Of a stretch of 22,495 nt of DNA, positions 6,661 to 13,925 are shown piece by piece (the first letter of the stretch is position 1; each line of letters starts with the position of its first letter). The position numbers were made by a program, and so were the translations under genes. Below the pieces are notes generated by a model. It searched no databases. It was not told the DNA's origin and saw only the letters and a list, made by a program, of their open reading frames with translations. Source of the DNA: Siminovitchia sp047228825 (GTDB lineage: Bacteria > Bacillota > Bacilli > Bacillales > Bacillaceae_C); assembly GCF_047228825.1 (NCBI RefSeq), contig NZ_JBFEGN010000067.1, forward strand, positions 1-22,495. Reading direction: 5' to 3'.

Positions 6661-7302
6661 ATGTTCATGATGGTTCTTTACGGCAGAAGACTTGCCATGA
6701 CTGTATTATTTTTTTTCGCGTTGGCGGCCACTTATGAAACATTGTCGGGCATCCACACCTATTCGCTTGTTCAAAACATGATCGCCAAAGCAAGTGATCA
6801 TCCAAAAAAAACCGATGAAACGCTTATACAAGCCGAAGCAGCAAATCATACACCTTCTTTGGAGGAATCATTTGATTGGTCGAAATACCCGGTAAAAAAG
6901 GTTGTTGCCACCGGATATACTGCCGGTGAAGAATCAACAGGCAAAAAACCGGGACATCCTTCTTACGGCATTACATACTCGGGGGTTAAAGTAAAAAGAG
7001 ATCTCTATTCGACGGTTGCAGCCGATCCTTCTGTATTTCCGATCGGAACGATTTTGTTTATACCGGGTTATGGATATGGCGTTGTGGCCGATACGGGATC
7101 TGCCATTAAAGGCAATAAAATAGATCTCTATTTTGACTCAGTCCAGGAAGTTTATAAGGAATGGGGAAAGCGTACCGTCGATGTTCACATTATCCAAATG
7201 GGGTCCGGAAAAATAACGGAAGAGGAAATCACTGCCTTAAACGAAGATGAAGCCATGCAAGTATTCCGTCAAAACTATTTAAAGAATATGAAAGAAAACT
7301 AG
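6661..7302 (+). CDS. yuiC: YuiC, 3D-domain (Sps/RpfB-like) muralytic protein
   Basis: A 213-residue secreted or membrane-anchored peptidoglycan-cleaving enzyme of the stationary-phase survival (Sps) group, related to resuscitation factors. An N-terminal hydrophobic segment (about residues 9-27) serves as signal anchor. A polar linker to about residue 78 leads to the 3D domain. The three signature aspartates are Asp122 (AADPSVFPIGT), Asp144 (GVVADTGSAIKG) and Asp155 (NKIDLYF). From the literature on B. subtilis YuiC these form the lytic transglycosylase site. The ATG at 6661 follows GAGAGGAG; Met3 or Met4 are alternatives. About 200 bp upstream is free of genes, so it probably has its own promoter, which I could not identify securely. 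Confidence 0.9.
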   Translation: MFMMVLYGRRLAMTVLFFFALAATYETLSGIHTYSLVQNMIAKASDHPKKTDETLIQAEAANHTPSLEESFDWSKYPVKKVVATGYTAGEESTGKKPGHPSYGITYSGVKVKRDLYSTVAADPSVFPIGTILFIPGYGYGVVADTGSAIKGNKIDLYFDSVQEVYKEWGKRTVDVHIIQMGSGKITEEEITALNEDEAMQVFRQNYLKNMKEN

Positions 7303-7316
7303 GCTGTCTAACATAT

Positions 7317-7354
7317 AAGGGGCGCCCGCCATTAAAAAATGGGCAGCCCCTTTT
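7317..7354 (+). terminator. Terminator between yuiC and yuiD
   Basis: The outer stem AAGGGGC/GCCCCTT (7317-7323 with 7346-7352) and inner CCATT/AATGG pairing are followed by TTTT on the plus strand. It serves yuiC and may also limit read-through from the convergent yuiD. Confidence 0.75.
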
Positions 7355-7371
7355 GATATTACGCAAATAAG

Positions 7372-7851
7372 TTAACCTTGAAAGATATACTGCAGTAGCA
7401 GAGTTAATCCAATGCCGGTCAGCCCTCCAAAAAAAACTTCCACCGGCTTGTGTCCAAGCAGTTCTTTCAATTCTTCCCTTTTCTCCTGCTCCGGTTTTTC
7501 CGGCCATTCTTTCGCTTCTTCAATAAAGCGCTGAAAATCGGATACGAGCTGGTTGAGTACGATAGCATGTTCCCCTGCCTGCCTGCGTACTCCTGTCGCA
7601 TCAAACATGACAATAATGGCAAATACGGCGGAAACGGCAAATAAAGACGAGCCCAATCCCGTTTCCAATGCAATGCCGGTGGAAAGGGCCGTTACAGCCG
7701 CAGAGTGGGAACTTGGCATTCCGCCTGTAGAAGTCAACAAAGACCAGTCTAACCTTTTGGTGAAAAAAAAATGAAGCGGCACCTTAATAAACTGGGCGAA
7801 GAAAATTGCAGCAAGGGCAGACCAAAGGGGGAAATTGAAAAAAAGGTCCAT
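7372..7851 (-). CDS. yuiD: YuiD, divergent PAP2-family membrane protein
   Basis: A 159-residue membrane protein of the DUF212 or divergent-PAP2 family; its biochemical function is not established. Visible elements are hydrophobic segments at about residues 8-30, 50-64, 66-84 and 140-157, and the conserved GGMPSSHSA motif at 43-51 that resembles the PAP2 phosphatase signature. The DATGVRRQAGEHA segment is at about 84-96, with a charged loop at about 105-130. The ATG at 7849-7851 is chosen because AAAGGA lies about 9 bp upstream and the B. subtilis protein has the same length. The longer frame to 7905 adds a polar tail without a ribosome site. It is divergent from pepA and convergent with yuiC. 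Confidence 0.88.
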   Translation of the reverse strand: MDLFFNFPLWSALAAIFFAQFIKVPLHFFFTKRLDWSLLTSTGGMPSSHSAAVTALSTGIALETGLGSSLFAVSAVFAIIVMFDATGVRRQAGEHAIVLNQLVSDFQRFIEEAKEWPEKPEQEKREELKELLGHKPVEVFFGGLTGIGLTLLLQYIFQG

Positions 7852-7957
7852 CCAATTACATCCTTTCTTTTCCAACAGCGTCTTCTTTTCTTTATCATAC
7901 CACAACCAAGAGGTAAGAAATCACTTCCTTTTCAGTGAAAAACACAAACCTGCCTGC

Positions 7958-7986
7958 TCGATGCATCCGGTTGTTTCGTCTATAAT
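7958..7986 (+). promoter_or_regulatory. Candidate sigma-A promoter of pepA
   Basis: There is a perfect -10 TATAAT (7981-7986), 17 bp after a weak -35 TCGATG (7958-7963). It lies 26 bp before the chosen pepA start. Confidence 0.5.
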
Positions 7987-8011
7987 AATCAAAAGAAGGG
8001 AGTTGGATGAA

Positions 8012-9511
8012 ATGGACGTCATTCATGCACAAAACGGCAATCCTTTTCAAACGGAGCAAGCATGTATGATTGTCGGATTGCTCGACAAGCCGGAAAAATT
8101 TTCGGGCCCCCTGCAAGTCCTAGATCAAATGTTTAAGGGGGAATTTACAAACCTTGTCAAAAGCGGCGATCTTTCAGCAAAGTTTAAAAGTATTCACACA
8201 GTACATAGCCTTGGGTTGTCCCCCATTAAGCGATTCATTTTTGTCGGATTGGGCAAAGAAAAAACTTTGACAGCCAGTCGCCTTCGGGAAGCAATCGGCA
8301 AAGCTTGCAAAAAGATAAAAGAGATGCAGGTCCAATCTTTTTCTGTTGCCCTTGACTCTTTTATCCATGCGGGCCTAAGTGGTGGCTGTGTTGCCCAACT
8401 ATTCGGCGAGGCTTTTACAATGGCAACATACGAATTTCCGGGTTATAAACAAAAATCGAATGAACCGGATGTAACGATTGAAAAAATGAGTGTTTTTACA
8501 AATGAACCACAGCAGGAAATAGAAAAGTCCCTGAAAACCGGCATGATTTATGGAAAAGCCACAAACTCCGCACGAACACTCGTTAATATGCCAAGCAATT
8601 TGCTCAACCCGGCTTATCTCGCTGAATATGCGAAAGATATGGCAAAGCAGCTTGCGTTTGAACTGGAAATATTGGAAAAGGCAGAAATGGAAAAACTCGG
8701 AATGGGTGCCATGCTTGCCGTCAACCAGGGATCCGAAGAACCTCCTTATATGATTGTCCTGAAATACCAAGGTCAAGAGCAATGGACAGATGTAATCGGA
8801 CTTGTCGGTAAAGGGATTACGTTTGATACGGGAGGCTACTCATTAAAACCCAAATCGGGCATCGTTGAAATGAAGACGGATATGGCAGGGGCAGCGTCCG
8901 TATTGGGTGCCATGGAAATTATCGGTGAACTGCGGCCGGATCAAAACGTAGTGGCAGTGATTCCTGCTACCGATAATATGGTGAGCGGAAAAGCGTTTAA
9001 ACCGGACGATGTCATAACAAGCTTAAACGGCAAGACCATCGAAATATTGAACACCGATGCAGAAGGGCGCCTCGTCCTCGCTGACGCAATTACGTATGCC
9101 AAAATGCAAGGGGCTGAATATTTGGTGGATGCGGCTACTTTAACGGGCGGGGTCGTCGTAGCCCTTGGTCTTGATAAAACAGGCGCCTTGACCAATGATA
9201 AGGATTTGTTTGAAAAGGTGCTTGAGGCTTCACAAAAAACCGGTGAGTTTATTTGGAGGCTCCCTCTTACAGAAAAAGACAAAGAGAGAGTCCGCTCCAG
9301 CAAAATTGCCGATTTAAACAATTCACCGGGACGGGAAGGCCATGCTATTATGGGAGGAGCATTTCTCGCTGAATTTGCAGAAGCTACTCCTTGGGTGCAT
9401 CTTGACATTGCCGGTACAGCCACAACGAAAAAAGCTCACGAGCTTGGTCCATCCGGGGCAACAGGTGTGATGGTTAGAACCCTTGCAGCTCTCGTGTGCG
9501 ATCACACATGA
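8012..9511 (+). CDS. pepA: Leucyl aminopeptidase (M17 family, PepA)
   Basis: A 499-residue cytosolic two-metal aminopeptidase that removes N-terminal residues during peptide turnover; the family forms hexamers. The N-terminal half is the variable M17 domain. The catalytic half has GLVGKGITFDTGGYS (Lys267, Asp272), KTDMAGAA (Asp290) and the signature NTDAEGRLVLAD at 347-358 (Asp349, Glu351, Arg353). It closely parallels B. subtilis PepA/YuiE (500 residues). The ATG at 8012 is used because GAAGGGAG lies about 9 bp upstream and the family begins here; the frame is open back to 7835, but that would overlap the promoter. The small gene at 9627 follows and may be read from the same transcript. Confidence 0.95.
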   Translation: MDVIHAQNGNPFQTEQACMIVGLLDKPEKFSGPLQVLDQMFKGEFTNLVKSGDLSAKFKSIHTVHSLGLSPIKRFIFVGLGKEKTLTASRLREAIGKACKKIKEMQVQSFSVALDSFIHAGLSGGCVAQLFGEAFTMATYEFPGYKQKSNEPDVTIEKMSVFTNEPQQEIEKSLKTGMIYGKATNSARTLVNMPSNLLNPAYLAEYAKDMAKQLAFELEILEKAEMEKLGMGAMLAVNQGSEEPPYMIVLKYQGQEQWTDVIGLVGKGITFDTGGYSLKPKSGIVEMKTDMAGAASVLGAMEIIGELRPDQNVVAVIPATDNMVSGKAFKPDDVITSLNGKTIEILNTDAEGRLVLADAITYAKMQGAEYLVDAATLTGGVVVALGLDKTGALTNDKDLFEKVLEASQKTGEFIWRLPLTEKDKERVRSSKIADLNNSPGREGHAIMGGAFLAEFAEATPWVHLDIAGTATTKKAHELGPSGATGVMVRTLAALVCDHT

Positions 9512-9626
9512 ATGGGCCCGGCCGACGGTCATCCATGGAACGAATGCCCATCCCAACCGGCCCTTTGCCGCATACATAGTAGAGAAAGGCTTTTTAGCCT
9601 TCGGCAAAGGAGGAGGTAAACTGGTT

Positions 9627-9818
9627 ATGTATTACTTTCGAAATCCTGTACCGGCAGCCTACAGCAGGCAATTTTTTTGGGGATGGCCTTTCCTTACCGG
9701 ATTTGTTGGCGGATTAATCGGTGGAGGGCTTGGGAGTGCTTTGGCCCGCCCACGGCCATTTTATCCGGGATTCTATCCCTATGGGGCACCTTATGGCTAC
9801 GGACCACCATATTGGTGA
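9627..9818 (+). CDS. Small Gly/Tyr/Pro-rich protein, unknown
   Basis: 63 residues with a strong ribosome site (AGGAGGT, about 10 bp before the ATG). Residues 17-40 are hydrophobic and glycine-rich (FFWGWPFLTGFVGGLIGGG), enough for one glycine-zipper-like membrane segment. The tail from about 41 is rich in Pro, Tyr and Gly (RPFYPGFYPYGAPYGYGPP). I do not recognise a named family. Short proteins with this make-up in Bacillus are often spore-coat-associated or membrane proteins, but that is only analogy. It lies 115 bp after pepA and is closed by its own terminator, which supports it as a real gene. A longer frame from 9483 would start inside pepA and is not credible. Confidence 0.7.
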   Translation: MYYFRNPVPAAYSRQFFWGWPFLTGFVGGLIGGGLGSALARPRPFYPGFYPYGAPYGYGPPYW

Positions 9819-9829
9819 TGAGTAAAAAT

Positions 9830-9867
9830 AAGCCCGTCGGCTGTTCGCAGATGGGCTTCCTTTTTTT
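9830..9867 (+). terminator. Terminator after the small Gly/Tyr/Pro-rich gene
   Basis: A 9-bp stem (9830-9838 with 9850-9858, one G-U pair) is followed by CCTTTTTTT. Confidence 0.85.
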
Positions 9868-9893
9868 AAACGAGGAAAAGGAGGAGAATACAT

Positions 9894-10301
9894 ATGGATA
9901 TTGAAAAAATGAAAAAGCTGGCCAAAAATACGTTGCATGATGCTTTGGGAATTGAAATTATATCAATGGAAGAAGGAAAAGTAACAGCGACCATGCCTGT
10001 TGATGAAAAAACGAAGCAGCCGTTCGGCTATTTGCATGGGGGAGCTTCCGTGGCACTCGCTGAAACTGCCGCAAGCATCGGTGCCGCCATGATGATCGAC
10101 TTGGACAAAGAAAGTTGTTTCGGCATGGAAATTAACGCTAACCATATACGGTCGATGCGGGACGGCATGGTTACAGCCGTTGCGGAAATCCTTCATCGCG
10201 GCCGCACAACGATGGTTTGGGATATAAAAATAAGGGATGAACAAGAACGCCTTGTTTGCATATCCAGATGCACCATTGCCATCGTGCAAAAAAAACCTTA
10301 A
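9894..10301 (+). CDS. Hotdog-fold acyl-CoA thioesterase (PaaI/YuxO-like)
   Basis: A 135-residue cytosolic thioesterase of the PaaI/MenI type. The active-site segment GYLHGGASVALAETAAS is at residues 46-62, with the HGG turn at 48-50 and the candidate catalytic acid Glu57. The later EINANHIRS and GRTTMVWDIKI strands complete the hotdog fold. Relatives such as B. subtilis YuxO are annotated as 1,4-dihydroxy-2-naphthoyl-CoA hydrolases of menaquinone synthesis; aromatic acyl-CoA proof-reading is an alternative. GGAGGAG lies just upstream of the ATG. It is separated from the gene before it by a terminator and converges on the MFS gene. Confidence 0.88.
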   Translation: MDIEKMKKLAKNTLHDALGIEIISMEEGKVTATMPVDEKTKQPFGYLHGGASVALAETAASIGAAMMIDLDKESCFGMEINANHIRSMRDGMVTAVAEILHRGRTTMVWDIKIRDEQERLVCISRCTIAIVQKKP

Positions 10302-10311
10302 TGGTTTGACC

Positions 10312-10357
10312 GCCGACATTTCCCGCCAAATCAAGATTTGGATGGGGAATGTACGGC
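10312..10357. other. Long interrupted stem-loop between convergent genes
   Basis: Three nested pairings occur: GCCG/CGGC (10312-10315 with 10354-10357), ACATTTCCC with GGGGAATGT (10316-10324 with 10344-10352) and CAAATC/GATTTG (10327-10332 with 10335-10340). Neither strand has a U-run, so it is not a canonical terminator, but its place between two converging genes suggests a transcription or RNA-stability barrier. Confidence 0.5.
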
Positions 10358-10393
10358 AGAATCCTGTTCAAATAAAAATGAAGCAGGAGTAGT

Positions 10394-11629
10394 TTAATTT
10401 GAATGCATTTCATCCAATAACTCCTTAAATCTCGATTCTTTTTGTTTCATACTCCACCATAGCAAGGCAAAACCAAAAAGGAACAGGCTTCCCGTAACGT
10501 AAAACACGGATGAAATGCCCAAATGGGCTGAAATGATGCCGCCAATGACAGGACCTGCGACGTTGCCAAGGAAGCGGAAGCTTTGATTATAGCCAAGCAC
10601 TTCACCTTGCAGCTCAAGCGGTGCTTCCATTCTGATATGGGCGGTAATACATGGAAGCATTCCCCCGATCGCCATACCAAACAGGAAGCGGAGAAATACA
10701 AGCTGCCAAAGAGCCGTAACAAGCGCTTGCGGTACAATTAAGATTGCAGCAATTACAAGCAGGATCATTAACACTTTTTCATATCCGATGCGATCTCCCA
10801 AATCTCCCCATTTTCTTGTGAGAAGCAGGTTTCCGAAGCCGGTCGCAGAAAAAGCGAGACCCGAAAGAAAGGCAGTGTTTCCCCCGGTTGTCAGCTCACT
10901 TACGTACAGGGCGAGGAGGGGCTGAATGCTGAACAGCCCCACTTGAATGATAAAAGCAATGGCCATGACGCTGAGGAGCATGCGCCGTTCTGCGATCATC
11001 CGAATGACGTCTTTCCTGGAAGGCTGGATTTTCTTTTTTTCTCCAGGGGCCGGGGTTTTTTCAACGATGCCAAAGATCACAACGATTGTTGCAATGACAA
11101 TGGAAACGGATGTAATGACAAATGTATATTGAAAGCCGAATGAATCGGCCATCAGTCCTCCGATAACAGGTCCAAACAACGTTCCGGACACCGTTCCCAT
11201 TTGCAGCGTTCCGAGCGTCCTTCCAACTTCTTTTTTGGGGGTTTGCTTGGATATGAGGGCTGTGGAAGTGGGAATAAAACCTGTAACGATACCCATTATC
11301 ATCCGCAACAAAAAAAGCCCATGTACGTGATCCATGAACCCCATCAAGAAAATACTAGCCGCGATTCCTACACCATTCATAATCAGAATCGGCTTAAAAC
11401 CGTATTTATCACCGATCCGTCCCCAAATCGGGGACATCAGAAAAGCTGTTACGAACGTTACCCCAAAGATAAAGCCCGCCCAACGCTGTACATACTCATC
11501 ACTGAAATGCCCAAAGGTACTAATATAAAGGGAAATGAAAGGCAGAACCATTGTCATGCTGGCGGCCACAAGGAAGTTGCAAACCAACATGATCAACAAA
11601 TTCCGTTTTTCATGATTGATAAAAAACAC
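10394..11629 (-). CDS. MFS efflux transporter, MdtG-like (DHA1 group)
   Basis: A 411-residue, 12-helix major facilitator protein in the cytoplasmic membrane, probably a proton-driven drug or metabolite exporter. It resembles E. coli MdtG and Bacillus YuxJ: VLPFISLYISTFG in helix 1, the motif-A loop GRIGDKYGFKP, RMIMGIVTGFIPTSTALIS, then GTLQMGTVSGTLFGPVIGG. After a charged central loop (EKTPAPGEKKKIQPSRK), the second half repeats the design. The start is uncertain. The GTG at 11627-11629 overlaps its only purine-rich site (AGAAGG), and the next starts are TTG or ATG codons at residues 11-14 (NLLIM). A good promoter lies 35 bp upstream. The substrate cannot be told from sequence. Confidence 0.88.
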   Translation of the reverse strand: MFFINHEKRNLLIMLVCNFLVAASMTMVLPFISLYISTFGHFSDEYVQRWAGFIFGVTFVTAFLMSPIWGRIGDKYGFKPILIMNGVGIAASIFLMGFMDHVHGLFLLRMIMGIVTGFIPTSTALISKQTPKKEVGRTLGTLQMGTVSGTLFGPVIGGLMADSFGFQYTFVITSVSIVIATIVVIFGIVEKTPAPGEKKKIQPSRKDVIRMIAERRMLLSVMAIAFIIQVGLFSIQPLLALYVSELTTGGNTAFLSGLAFSATGFGNLLLTRKWGDLGDRIGYEKVLMILLVIAAILIVPQALVTALWQLVFLRFLFGMAIGGMLPCITAHIRMEAPLELQGEVLGYNQSFRFLGNVAGPVIGGIISAHLGISSVFYVTGSLFLFGFALLWWSMKQKESRFKELLDEMHSN

Positions 11630-11663
11630 CTTCTTATTCTTTTATTTCGTGTGACTAAATATT

Positions 11664-11691
11664 ATTATATACGAGCAGACTGGCATTTCAA
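11664..11691 (-). promoter_or_regulatory. Sigma-A promoter of the MFS gene
   Basis: On the minus strand TTGAAA (complement of 11686-11691), a 16-bp spacer and TATAAT (complement of 11664-11669) are seen. The start of transcription would be about 20-25 bp before the coding region. Confidence 0.65.
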
Positions 11692-11704
11692 CTCATTAGC
11701 ATTG

Positions 11705-11739
11705 GAAAAAGCCGAATCCTCACATGATTCAGCTTTTTC
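11705..11739 (-). terminator. Terminator overlapping the kapB stop codon
   Basis: A 14-bp stem (11705-11718 with 11726-11739, one mismatch) is flanked by A and T tracts. The kapB TGA (11729-11731) lies inside the stem, so the last codons of kapB also build the terminator. Confidence 0.8.
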
Positions 11740-12139
11740 GAAGGGGCGAAAAATCAATGGAATACATCAGTTCATAATCCTGCATTGATTCACGCAATGC
11801 TTCAAGGCTTCGGGCACAATATGGATCATCTCGTTTCGCGGAAAGCTCATCATATAACTTTTGAACTGCTTTCAGCAAACTTTCTTTGTAGTCGGGAACC
11901 CTGCCGTCAAAAGGGCGGACCATGTTGGCAGGAACATTTGTCTGTTCACGCCAGGCGAGCGCTTTTCTTCCGGGAAAGAAAGGAACATCTGCCTGTCTCG
12001 GGTTATGGAGGTCTCCTTGCATTGGATGTTTTAAAACTGCCATAATGCGCACAGTATAATGATCAGGATTAATGGCAGTAATTTCCCCGATATATGTACC
12101 CGTCTTCTTGAACGCTTTTACAATCTGGCCGATTTCCAT
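11729..12139 (-). CDS. kapB: Kinase-associated lipoprotein B homologue (KapB)
   Basis: 136 residues resembling B. subtilis KapB, a protein originally linked to KinB signalling in the sporulation phosphorelay. Recognisable segments are GQIVKAFKKTGTYIGEITA, KHPMQGDLHNPRQADVPFF, RKALAWREQTNVP and VPDYKESLLKAVQ. No lipobox or signal peptide is visible despite the family name, so a soluble SH3-like beta protein is more likely. The ATG at 12137-12139 is preferred to the GTG three codons earlier because AGAGGTGATT ends just before it, and the GTG lies inside that ribosome site. It is divergent from the cyclophilin gene. In B. subtilis kapB is also near patB and yugI. Confidence 0.85.
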   Translation of the reverse strand: MEIGQIVKAFKKTGTYIGEITAINPDHYTVRIMAVLKHPMQGDLHNPRQADVPFFPGRKALAWREQTNVPANMVRPFDGRVPDYKESLLKAVQKLYDELSAKRDDPYCARSLEALRESMQDYELMYSIDFSPLRKS

Positions 12140-12284
12140 AGCAATCACCTCTTACCATCATTATGGAGGAGAACATGAAAAAATGAAAGAAGGATGATTT
12201 TTTATCGAGATTCCTGTAAAGTATGTTTTGAGGTGTAACCTTGGTTAAAGAGAATAAATCCTGAACAGACAAGGAGATGCAAAT

Positions 12285-12887
12285 ATGGCAGAGCAAACAA
12301 GTTATCCGCAATTGGCTGAAATAGCGGAAAATGAAAAAATCGTACAAATGAATACCTCTTTGGGGGCCATCACAATAAAATTATTTCCTGAACAAGCTCC
12401 GAAAACGGTAGAAAATTTTATCACCCACAGCAAAAATGATTACTATAACGGGATTGTTTTCCACCGGGTAATCAAAGACTTCATGATTCAAGGCGGGGAT
12501 CCGACCGGAACCGGCATGGGCGGGGAGAGCATTTACGGAGAGCCTTTTGAGGACGAGTTTTCGCCCGAACTGTTTCATTTGCGCGGGGCCCTTTCCATGG
12601 CGAATGCCGGCCCAAATACGAATGGAAGCCAATTCTTCATCGTTCATAACAGCCATTTGGATCCCGGAATGAAGGGCCAGATGGAAAATGCCGGCTTTCC
12701 GAAAGAAATGGTGGAAGCTTATATGGAGAGGGGGGGAACACCACATCTTGATTTTAGGCATACCGTGTTTGGACAAGTGATTGGCGGCATGGATGTGGTC
12801 GATAGGATTGCCAACGCCGAAACTGGCATGGCGGACAGGCCTGTGGAAGACATTACGATTGAAAGTATTGATATAATCAAGGAATAA
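12285..12887 (+). CDS. ppiB: Peptidyl-prolyl cis-trans isomerase, cyclophilin type
   Basis: A 200-residue cytosolic cyclophilin that speeds proline isomerisation in folding proteins. The active-site segment FHRVIKDFMIQGGDP is at residues 59-73 (candidate catalytic Arg61), followed by GALSMANAGPNTNGSQFFI at about 101-119, and HTVFGQVIGGMDVVDRI near the end. It is longer than the 143-residue B. subtilis PpiB, owing to an N-terminal extension of about 20 residues and a charged insert at about 125-150 (MKGQMENAGFPKEMVEAYMERG). Cyclophilins of this length occur in other Firmicutes. GACAAGGAG lies 9 bp before the ATG. No clear terminator follows. Confidence 0.93.
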   Translation: MAEQTSYPQLAEIAENEKIVQMNTSLGAITIKLFPEQAPKTVENFITHSKNDYYNGIVFHRVIKDFMIQGGDPTGTGMGGESIYGEPFEDEFSPELFHLRGALSMANAGPNTNGSQFFIVHNSHLDPGMKGQMENAGFPKEMVEAYMERGGTPHLDFRHTVFGQVIGGMDVVDRIANAETGMADRPVEDITIESIDIIKE

Positions 12888-12960
12888 GGTAACACCGCTG
12901 CTTTTTATCTATTGGAGCGATGCTCCCGTATATTGTCCCTTAATCGTCACCTTTTCAACA

Positions 12961-12990
12961 TTGGAATGGCCTTCTGAAACTTGCTATAAT
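12961..12990 (+). promoter_or_regulatory. Extended -10 sigma-A promoter
   Basis: TTGGAA (12961-12966), an 18-bp spacer and TGC-TATAAT (TATAAT at 12985-12990) are present. The promoter lies 36 bp before the small membrane protein gene. Confidence 0.75.
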
Positions 12991-13026
12991 AGAGGTAATA
13001 TCCAGTGAGGAAAGGATGCGCCGCTC

Positions 13027-13245
13027 ATGTCATCGATCTTAGATTCCTTTATGATATATATGCCATTTCTCTATTTTCCCGAAGACAAGTCAGAATACAT
13101 TCCGGCAGCCATTTCAATGGCGATCTTCGGTGTCGCATGTGTTCTGACTTTTATGCTGATCAAAAGAGTTTCGAAAAAGCAGGAGCTCGAAACGAAAGAA
13201 ATGGAAGAACGCATTAACCGGGAACGAAATAGCAAACATGTTTAA
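13027..13245 (+). CDS. Small single-pass membrane protein, unknown
   Basis: 72 residues. One hydrophobic segment (about residues 25-46, containing IPAAISMAIFGVACVLTFMLI) is followed by a highly charged, probably helical cytoplasmic tail (KRVSKKQELETKEMEERINRE). The N-terminal part is also hydrophobic, with aromatic residues. GAGGAAAGGA lies upstream of the ATG. A strong promoter 36 bp upstream and a terminator overlapping the stop make this a self-contained, probably real gene. I recognise no family. The shape resembles small membrane-anchored adaptor or toxin-like peptides, but nothing supports a specific role. Confidence 0.75.
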   Translation: MSSILDSFMIYMPFLYFPEDKSEYIPAAISMAIFGVACVLTFMLIKRVSKKQELETKEMEERINRERNSKHV

Positions 13246-13246
13246 C

Positions 13247-13270
13247 GCACCTTTACGAGGGTGCTTTTTT
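13247..13270 (+). terminator. Terminator of the small membrane protein gene
   Basis: A GCACC/GGTGC stem (13247-13251 with 13260-13264) is followed by TTTTTT, one base after the stop codon. Confidence 0.8.
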
Positions 13271-13350
13271 CATGCGCTCCATCCCGCCGGGATCCGGAAT
13301 AAACCCGCCGCTTCATGGTTACAATGGGAAAAGAAAGGAGCGGGGAAGGA

Positions 13351-13881
13351 ATGAATATTAGAAAATTCGGGATCGCAGCCGTTCTTTTTCTTGCCGGCTG
13401 TACAGGGACCCCTCCCAAGAAATTGGATGTGGACGTAAAGAACATAGATGGCGATTCACTGGGGAAAATCACGTTTGAAGAAAAAGCAGACGGCATATAT
13501 TTAAAAGGAGACTTAAAGGGACTTCCTCCCGGTGAGCTTGGGATGCATATTCATGACCGGGGCAAATGCGAGCCGCCCGATTTTTTGTCTGCGGGCAATC
13601 ATTTCAACCCGGATAAGAAAGATCACGGGCTATTGAATGCGAAAGGTCCGCATGCTGGAGATTTGCCGAATGTAACAGTCGATGAAGACGGAAAGGCAAA
13701 GGTTAAAGTAACAGCAAAAGATATAACCTTCAAGGAAAGTAAAACTTCCCTTTATACGAGACAGGGAACATCACTGGTCATCCATGAAAGTGCTGATGAT
13801 GGCATGTCCCAGCCGGCGGGGGATTCCGGGGCAAGGATCGCTTGCGGCGAAATTACGAAAGACCGCAAACCGGCAAAATAA
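13351..13881 (+). CDS. sodC: Cu/Zn superoxide dismutase, lipoprotein (SodC)
   Basis: A 176-residue extracytoplasmic Cu/Zn superoxide dismutase tethered by a lipid. The signal peptide ends in the lipobox LAGC, so Cys17 is the acylated residue. All metal ligands can be assigned: copper His66, His68, His84 and His145; zinc His84, His92, His101 and Asp104. Key segments are GMHIHDRGKC, AGNHFNP and GPHAGDLPN. The structural disulfide would join Cys73 and Cys165 (RIACGEI), and the active-site Arg162 precedes it. It is related to B. subtilis YojM/SodC. I chose the ATG at 13351, with AAAGGAG about 10 bp upstream and a signal peptide starting at once; a frame from 13315 adds 12 polar residues. It converges on patB. 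Confidence 0.92.
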   Translation: MNIRKFGIAAVLFLAGCTGTPPKKLDVDVKNIDGDSLGKITFEEKADGIYLKGDLKGLPPGELGMHIHDRGKCEPPDFLSAGNHFNPDKKDHGLLNAKGPHAGDLPNVTVDEDGKAKVKVTAKDITFKESKTSLYTRQGTSLVIHESADDGMSQPAGDSGARIACGEITKDRKPAK

Positions 13882-13914
13882 AAGAGAGAACGATCCTGCT
13901 GCTCACGTTCTCTC
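13875..13914 (-). terminator. Terminator of patB, shared with sodC
   Basis: A perfect 9-bp stem GAGAGAACG/CGTTCTCTC (13884-13892 with 13906-13914) has the minus-strand tail TTTTATTTTG. The plus strand has no good U-run, so it works best for patB. Confidence 0.75.
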
Positions 13915-13925
13915 CCGAAATTCAT

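Noticed and set aside
12889..12960. Terminator for the cyclophilin gene
   Set aside because: Only a 5-bp hairpin (GGAGC/GCTCC) is present and it is not followed by a U-run.
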